Shown here: in pieces, positions 61,047 to 64,000 of the stretch
Layout: each line of letters opens with the position of its first letter
Position numbering within the stretch: position 1 is the first letter of the stretch
Assembly: GCA_964605235.1 (NCBI GenBank)
Contig: CAZSBB010000014.1
Location: 59,754-123,753, forward strand
Reading direction: 5' to 3'
DNA: 64,000 nt
From: CAZSBB01 sp964605235
GTDB taxonomy: Bacteria > Planctomycetota > Phycisphaerae > Phycisphaerales > Phycisphaeraceae
Program-made: the position numbers and the translations under genes
Notes under the pieces: generated by a model
Databases searched by the model: none
The model's input: the letters and a program-made list of their open reading frames with translations, nothing else
Told to the model about the DNA's origin: nothing

Positions 61047-61080
61047 GCCCCGGCGCGCCCGTCGGGCAACCAGGGATGCC

Positions 61081-62085
61081 ATGATGAAACACGCTGTGAT
61101 TGCATTGCTGCTGGCGCTGGGGATCACGCTGGGTTGGCAGCCGCGCGTGGCGCAGGCGCAGCCGGTGCGTGCCGGCGCGCCGCCGGCGGGGACGCTGATC
61201 GTGCATCCCGCCGACGGGGCGTTGATGGCGTGGGTGCCCGCCGGGACGTTTCGCATGGGCTTTGATGTCGAGGAAGCCCAGCGGCTGGCGGCGGCGTGGG
61301 GTTATGAGAGCTACCACCAGTTTGCCGGCGAAGAGTGGTTCCCCGCGCGCCAGGTCTGGTTGCCCGGCTACTTCATCGACGTGCATGAAGTCACCACCGC
61401 GCGCTGGGAGCAGTTCGTCGCGCTGAGCCAGCATCAGTCGCCGCTGTCGGTGCGCAAGTACGCCGCGCCGCCCGCCGATGAGCCGCGTGCTTATGCGCTG
61501 TACCCGGTGACGCGCGTGTTGTGGGCCGAGGCGCAGCTTTACGCCAACTGGATGGGCAAGGCGTTGCCGACCGAGGAGCAATGGGAGAAGGCGGCGCGCG
61601 GGACCGACGGCCGCTGGTTTCCCTGGGGCAACGAGCTGCCGGCGGTGGGGCTGGGGGCGTTTTCGGCGGAGATCATGCCTGACAAGCCGACGCACGCGTA
61701 TCCGGTGGGCACGTATCCCCAGGGCGCTTCGCCGTATGGCTGTCTGGACCTGGCGGGCAATGTGTATGAATGGACCAGCGCCTGGTTTGAGCCGTACCCC
61801 AACAACCCCGAGCGCCAGCGCCTGCTGAGCTACACCGGCCACACCAACGGCGTGCTGCGCGGGGGCAGCTTCTACCATCGCAAGTTCGCCTTCTGTGCCG
61901 CCAAACGGTTCGGCCTTCCCCCCGCCGAGACGCACTTCCACATCGGTTTCCGCACCGTCTGGGAGCCGCCGGCCGATTACTTCCAGTCGCCGGCGTTCAC
62001 CGAGGCGCAGGCGAAAGTGCCCGCCGCGCAGGCGGCGCTGGAAGCCTTGCGCCAGCTGACGCGGGAGATGCCCCGGAACTTTTGA
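61081..62085 (+). CDS. Secreted FGE-sulfatase-fold (SUMF1-like) protein, probably not a formylglycine-generating enzyme
   Basis: 334 residues from MMKHAVIALLLALG (signal peptide to VAQAQ). The FGE-sulfatase fold is clear: MAWVPAGTFRMG, PARQVWLPGYFIDVHEVTTARWEQFVALS, WMGKALPTEEQWEKAARG, WFPWGNELP, YGCLDLAGNVYEWTS, VLRGGSFYHRKFAFCAAKRFG and IGFRTV. Canonical FGE has Cys at the x of GGSYMC and a second five residues later; here the region is GGSFYHRKFAF, without either Cys, and the single Cys corresponds to the structural C-A-A-R. So it should not oxidise sulfatase cysteines. It lies 53 bases upstream of a sulfatase gene. Export suggests another periplasmic role, such as binding or hydrolysis. 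Confidence 0.8.
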   Translation: MMKHAVIALLLALGITLGWQPRVAQAQPVRAGAPPAGTLIVHPADGALMAWVPAGTFRMGFDVEEAQRLAAAWGYESYHQFAGEEWFPARQVWLPGYFIDVHEVTTARWEQFVALSQHQSPLSVRKYAAPPADEPRAYALYPVTRVLWAEAQLYANWMGKALPTEEQWEKAARGTDGRWFPWGNELPAVGLGAFSAEIMPDKPTHAYPVGTYPQGASPYGCLDLAGNVYEWTSAWFEPYPNNPERQRLLSYTGHTNGVLRGGSFYHRKFAFCAAKRFGLPPAETHFHIGFRTVWEPPADYFQSPAFTEAQAKVPAAQAALEALRQLTREMPRNF

Positions 62086-62138
62086 AGCGACCGGCGGGGC
62101 GCGGGCGTCACGGTCCCGGCCCGATGGAGTCTTGCAGC

Positions 62139-63515
62139 ATGAGCATGATCAGCCGACCCAACATCCTGTGGATTTTCTGCGACCAGTTGCGGGTGCAGGC
62201 CCTGGGCTACCGCGGCGATCCGAACGTCTGCACGCCCAACATCGACAACCTCGCCCGCTGCGGCATGCGCTTCGATCAGGCGGTCGCCGGCACGCCCTGG
62301 TGCACCCCGTTTCGTGCCGCGCTGCTCACCAGCTTGTATCCGCAAGCCAACGGCTGCCCGCGCACGCCCAGCCGGCTGGACCCGTCCATTCCCACATTGA
62401 CGCAACCCTTCCGCGCCGCGGGCTACCACACCGCATGGATCGGCAAGTGGCATCTGGCGGGCAGCAACCAGATGGTCTACGTCGAGCCGGAGCTGCGCGG
62501 CGGGTTCGACTACTGGATGGGCTACGAAAACCGCAACGGCATGAACGACCTGGACGTCCACGGCACCGGCCAGGAAACCCCCGTGCGCCTGCACCGCTAT
62601 GAAACCGATGGCTTGACCGATCTACTGATCGACCACCTGCGCGCCCATGTCACCGCCGGCCAGTCCCAGCCGCGCGCGGGCGCGCCGGACGCCGACGCCG
62701 GGCGCGGCTACCAACCCTTCTTCGCCACGCTGTCGGTCACCCCGCCGCATAACCCGTACCTCGCCCCCGCCGAGTTTCATCGCGGCCGCAACCTGGCTTC
62801 GATTCGCTTACGGCCGAATGTGCCCGACGTGCCGTGGATTCGCCAGCAGTTCGTCAACGACCTGTGCGGCTACTACGCGATGATCGAGAACATCGACCAC
62901 AACGTCGGCCGCATCATGCAGGCGCTGCGCGAATTGAATGTCGACCGCGACACCTATGTCATCTTCTTCTCCGACCACGGCGACTGCCTCGGTTCGCACG
63001 GGCAACAGCAGAAGTCCTCGCCCTGGGAGGAGTCGATCCGCATTCCGTTCATCGTCGCCAACGTCGGCGGCGGGCATCGCCTGCGCGTGGGCCGCTGCGA
63101 TGCGGTGCTCAATCATGTGGACATCGCCCCAACCACCCTGGGGCTGGCGGGCATCGCGCCCCCGGACTGGATGCGCGGCCACAACTATGCGGGACACTGC
63201 CAGCACGGCCCGACGCCCGACCCCGCCAACGAGCCGGACTCCGCCTTCCTGCAACAGATTCCCGCCAAGCAGATGTCCCACAGCGTCAACCGCCCGTGGC
63301 GCGGCGTCGTCACCCGCGACGGCTGGAAATACGTCTGCATGCCCGGCCAGGATTGGCTGCTGTTCCACAATGCCGAGGACCAGTACGAACTGGCGAACTA
63401 TGCGTTCGACAGCGTGTACGAACCCAAACGCCGCGAACTGCACGCCCGGCTGGCGCGGTGGATTGAAGAGACGGGGGATACGTTTGAGCTGCCCCCGGGG
63501 AGCCTGCAGAAGTGA
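62139..63515 (+). CDS. Sulfatase (formylglycine type) 2
   Basis: 458 residues; start MSMISRPN at 62139 with GGAG ten bases upstream. RPNILWIFCDQLRVQALG supplies the first metal residues, C55-T-P-F-R is the formylglycine site, AAGYHTAWIGKWHLAGS, VTPPHNPYLAP, YVIFFSDHGDCLGSHG complete the family motifs. C-terminal part RLARWIEETGDTFELPPG is shorter than in sulfatase 1. No signal peptide. Follows the FGE-like gene and is probably co-transcribed. Substrate class cannot be read; sulfated algal or plant glycan is the likely setting. Confidence 0.94.
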   Translation: MSMISRPNILWIFCDQLRVQALGYRGDPNVCTPNIDNLARCGMRFDQAVAGTPWCTPFRAALLTSLYPQANGCPRTPSRLDPSIPTLTQPFRAAGYHTAWIGKWHLAGSNQMVYVEPELRGGFDYWMGYENRNGMNDLDVHGTGQETPVRLHRYETDGLTDLLIDHLRAHVTAGQSQPRAGAPDADAGRGYQPFFATLSVTPPHNPYLAPAEFHRGRNLASIRLRPNVPDVPWIRQQFVNDLCGYYAMIENIDHNVGRIMQALRELNVDRDTYVIFFSDHGDCLGSHGQQQKSSPWEESIRIPFIVANVGGGHRLRVGRCDAVLNHVDIAPTTLGLAGIAPPDWMRGHNYAGHCQHGPTPDPANEPDSAFLQQIPAKQMSHSVNRPWRGVVTRDGWKYVCMPGQDWLLFHNAEDQYELANYAFDSVYEPKRRELHARLARWIEETGDTFELPPGSLQK

Positions 63516-63540
63516 CCCGGCGGCTTACGCCGGCGGGGGC

Positions 63541-63632
63541 GTCATGTCACCTGACAAAGGATGTGACATAGTTCAATTGCTTGCCATGCAATCAGTTAGT
63601 CATGGTGACATAGCCATGTCAGGTGACATGAC
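63541..63632. repeat. 92-bp element with 16-bp terminal inverted repeats
   Basis: GTCATGTCACCTGACA (63541-63556) and TGTCAGGTGACATGAC (63617-63632) are perfect inverted repeats around a 60-base centre that also contains GTGACATAG twice. It lies 25 bases after the sulfatase stop. It resembles a small non-autonomous transposon; no transposase is nearby. Confidence 0.8.
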
Positions 63633-63636
63633 ACAA

Positions 63637-63957
63637 GGGTTTTTGCTTGACGAGCCGGAAGCGTGAACGACGGGCTACGTCTTCGTCTGCCAGACGATAT
63701 GTGGTTGACCATCGGCGGCATGGCAAGGCTGCGCCCTGCCCCTCGCTGACGCTTCGGGCTCGTTGGGGCGCGTTTGCGCTCGTTGGGGGCGGGCATTTTT
63801 CGGGTCCGGGCTGGCTGGGAGCTGCATTTGCCGCCTGGCGCCTGGGTTTTTGTTTGACGAGCCGGAAGCGTGAGCGACGGGCTACGCCTCCGTTTGCCAG
63901 ACGATATGTGGTTGACCATCGGCGGCTTGGCAAGGCCGCGCCCAACCCCTCGCTGAC
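63637..63957. repeat. Two 114-bp direct repeats with GAGCCGGAAGCG word, offset 207
   Basis: Units at 63637-63750 and 63844-63957 both read TTGACGAGCCGGAAGCGTGA, GACGGGCTACG, CCAGACGATATGTGGTTGAC, CATCGGCGGC and CCCTCGCTGAC, with a few substitutions. The same GAGCCGGAAGCG word occurs at 51909, 52040 and 52150. Confidence 0.8.
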
Positions 63958-64000
63958 CAACTTTATGCATCACGCCGTTTGCCGCTGCCGTTTGGCGATC

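Larger units (their letters stand above)
63516..64000. other. Repeat-only region to the window end
   Basis: About 485 bases without a supported gene. It begins with a 92-bp element bounded by 16-bp inverted repeats, then two 114-bp direct repeats. Antisense frames over the repeats (for example 63596-63973) are repeat translations, not genes. Confidence 0.8.

Noticed and set aside
61081..62085. Call as a genuine formylglycine-generating enzyme
   Set aside because: The two catalytic cysteines are missing.
63596..63973. Antisense coding frame over the terminal repeats
   Set aside because: It merely translates the GAGCCGGAAGCG repeats.

Overview
The window is about 64 kb of GC-rich (roughly two-thirds G+C) bacterial chromosome. 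Gene content suggests a Planctomycetota member, probably Phycisphaerae-like. Pointers are two large prepilin-like proteins with the N-terminal FTLIELLVVISIISLL segment and a C-terminal DGH motif, two sulfatases with a C-x-P-x-R active site, many carbohydrate-active enzymes, HEAT and TPR proteins, and the dispersed GAGCCGGAAGCGTGAGCGAC repeat familiar from planctomycete genomes. The assignment is inference; there is no 16S rRNA here.

Layout. 1-7.4 kb: a probable pectin/rhamnogalacturonan locus (enolase-superfamily enzyme, two SGNH esterases, GH88/105-type hydrolase, FadR-type regulator, FAD oxidoreductase). 7.6-8.1 kb: a Phd/RelE toxin-antitoxin pair. 8.2-10.4 kb: a decayed integrative island in the 3' end of tRNA-Arg(TCT), with a 50-bp att duplication, a heavily deleted tyrosine integrase and a two-gene DUF3800 operon. 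10.4-17.5 kb: GH114-like protein, small membrane proteins, a 1408-residue heparinase II/III-like protein and a cupin lipoprotein. 17.8-23.8 kb: pyruvate carboxylase and its biotin ligase, then a REC-GGDEF-EAL protein. 24-31.4 kb: a glycosidase-like protein divergent from kdsA, a HEAT-like lipoprotein, a GNAT acetyltransferase and an alpha/beta esterase. 31.5-42 kb: VKOR-thioredoxin fusion, second acetyltransferase, prepilin-like protein, TMTC-like membrane TPR protein, two carbohydrate-related proteins and a partner-switching operon (lipoprotein, RsbW-like kinase, STAS protein). 42-51.8 kb: SCO1-like protein, HEAT and TPR proteins, SDR epimerase, glutamate dehydrogenase, TIM-barrel isomerase, glycosyltransferase. 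52-64 kb: ClC channel, second prepilin-like protein, an AT-rich foreign gene, a sulfatase, a TetR/methyltransferase pair sharing an operator, a second isomerase, and an FGE-like protein followed by a second sulfatase.

Together the genes fit a heterotroph that degrades complex, partly sulfated and acetylated plant or algal polysaccharides and has a Gram-negative-type envelope (kdsA). pyc with birA, and gdhA, supply anaplerosis and nitrogen assimilation.

Intergenic DNA is unusually rich in repeats: three copies (two complete palindromes, one half) of a REP-like GGGGATAAGTACATTTA element, an inverted pair of ~115-bp MITE-like repeats, tandem 14/15-bp units, paired hairpins and a 92-bp element with 16-bp terminal inverted repeats. 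The best candidates for something undescribed are the DUF3800 two-gene module in the tRNA island, the secreted FGE-like protein lacking catalytic cysteines beside a sulfatase, the TetR/methyltransferase regulon and the AT-rich coiled-coil membrane gene. All functional calls come from reading motifs by eye; no database search was run.
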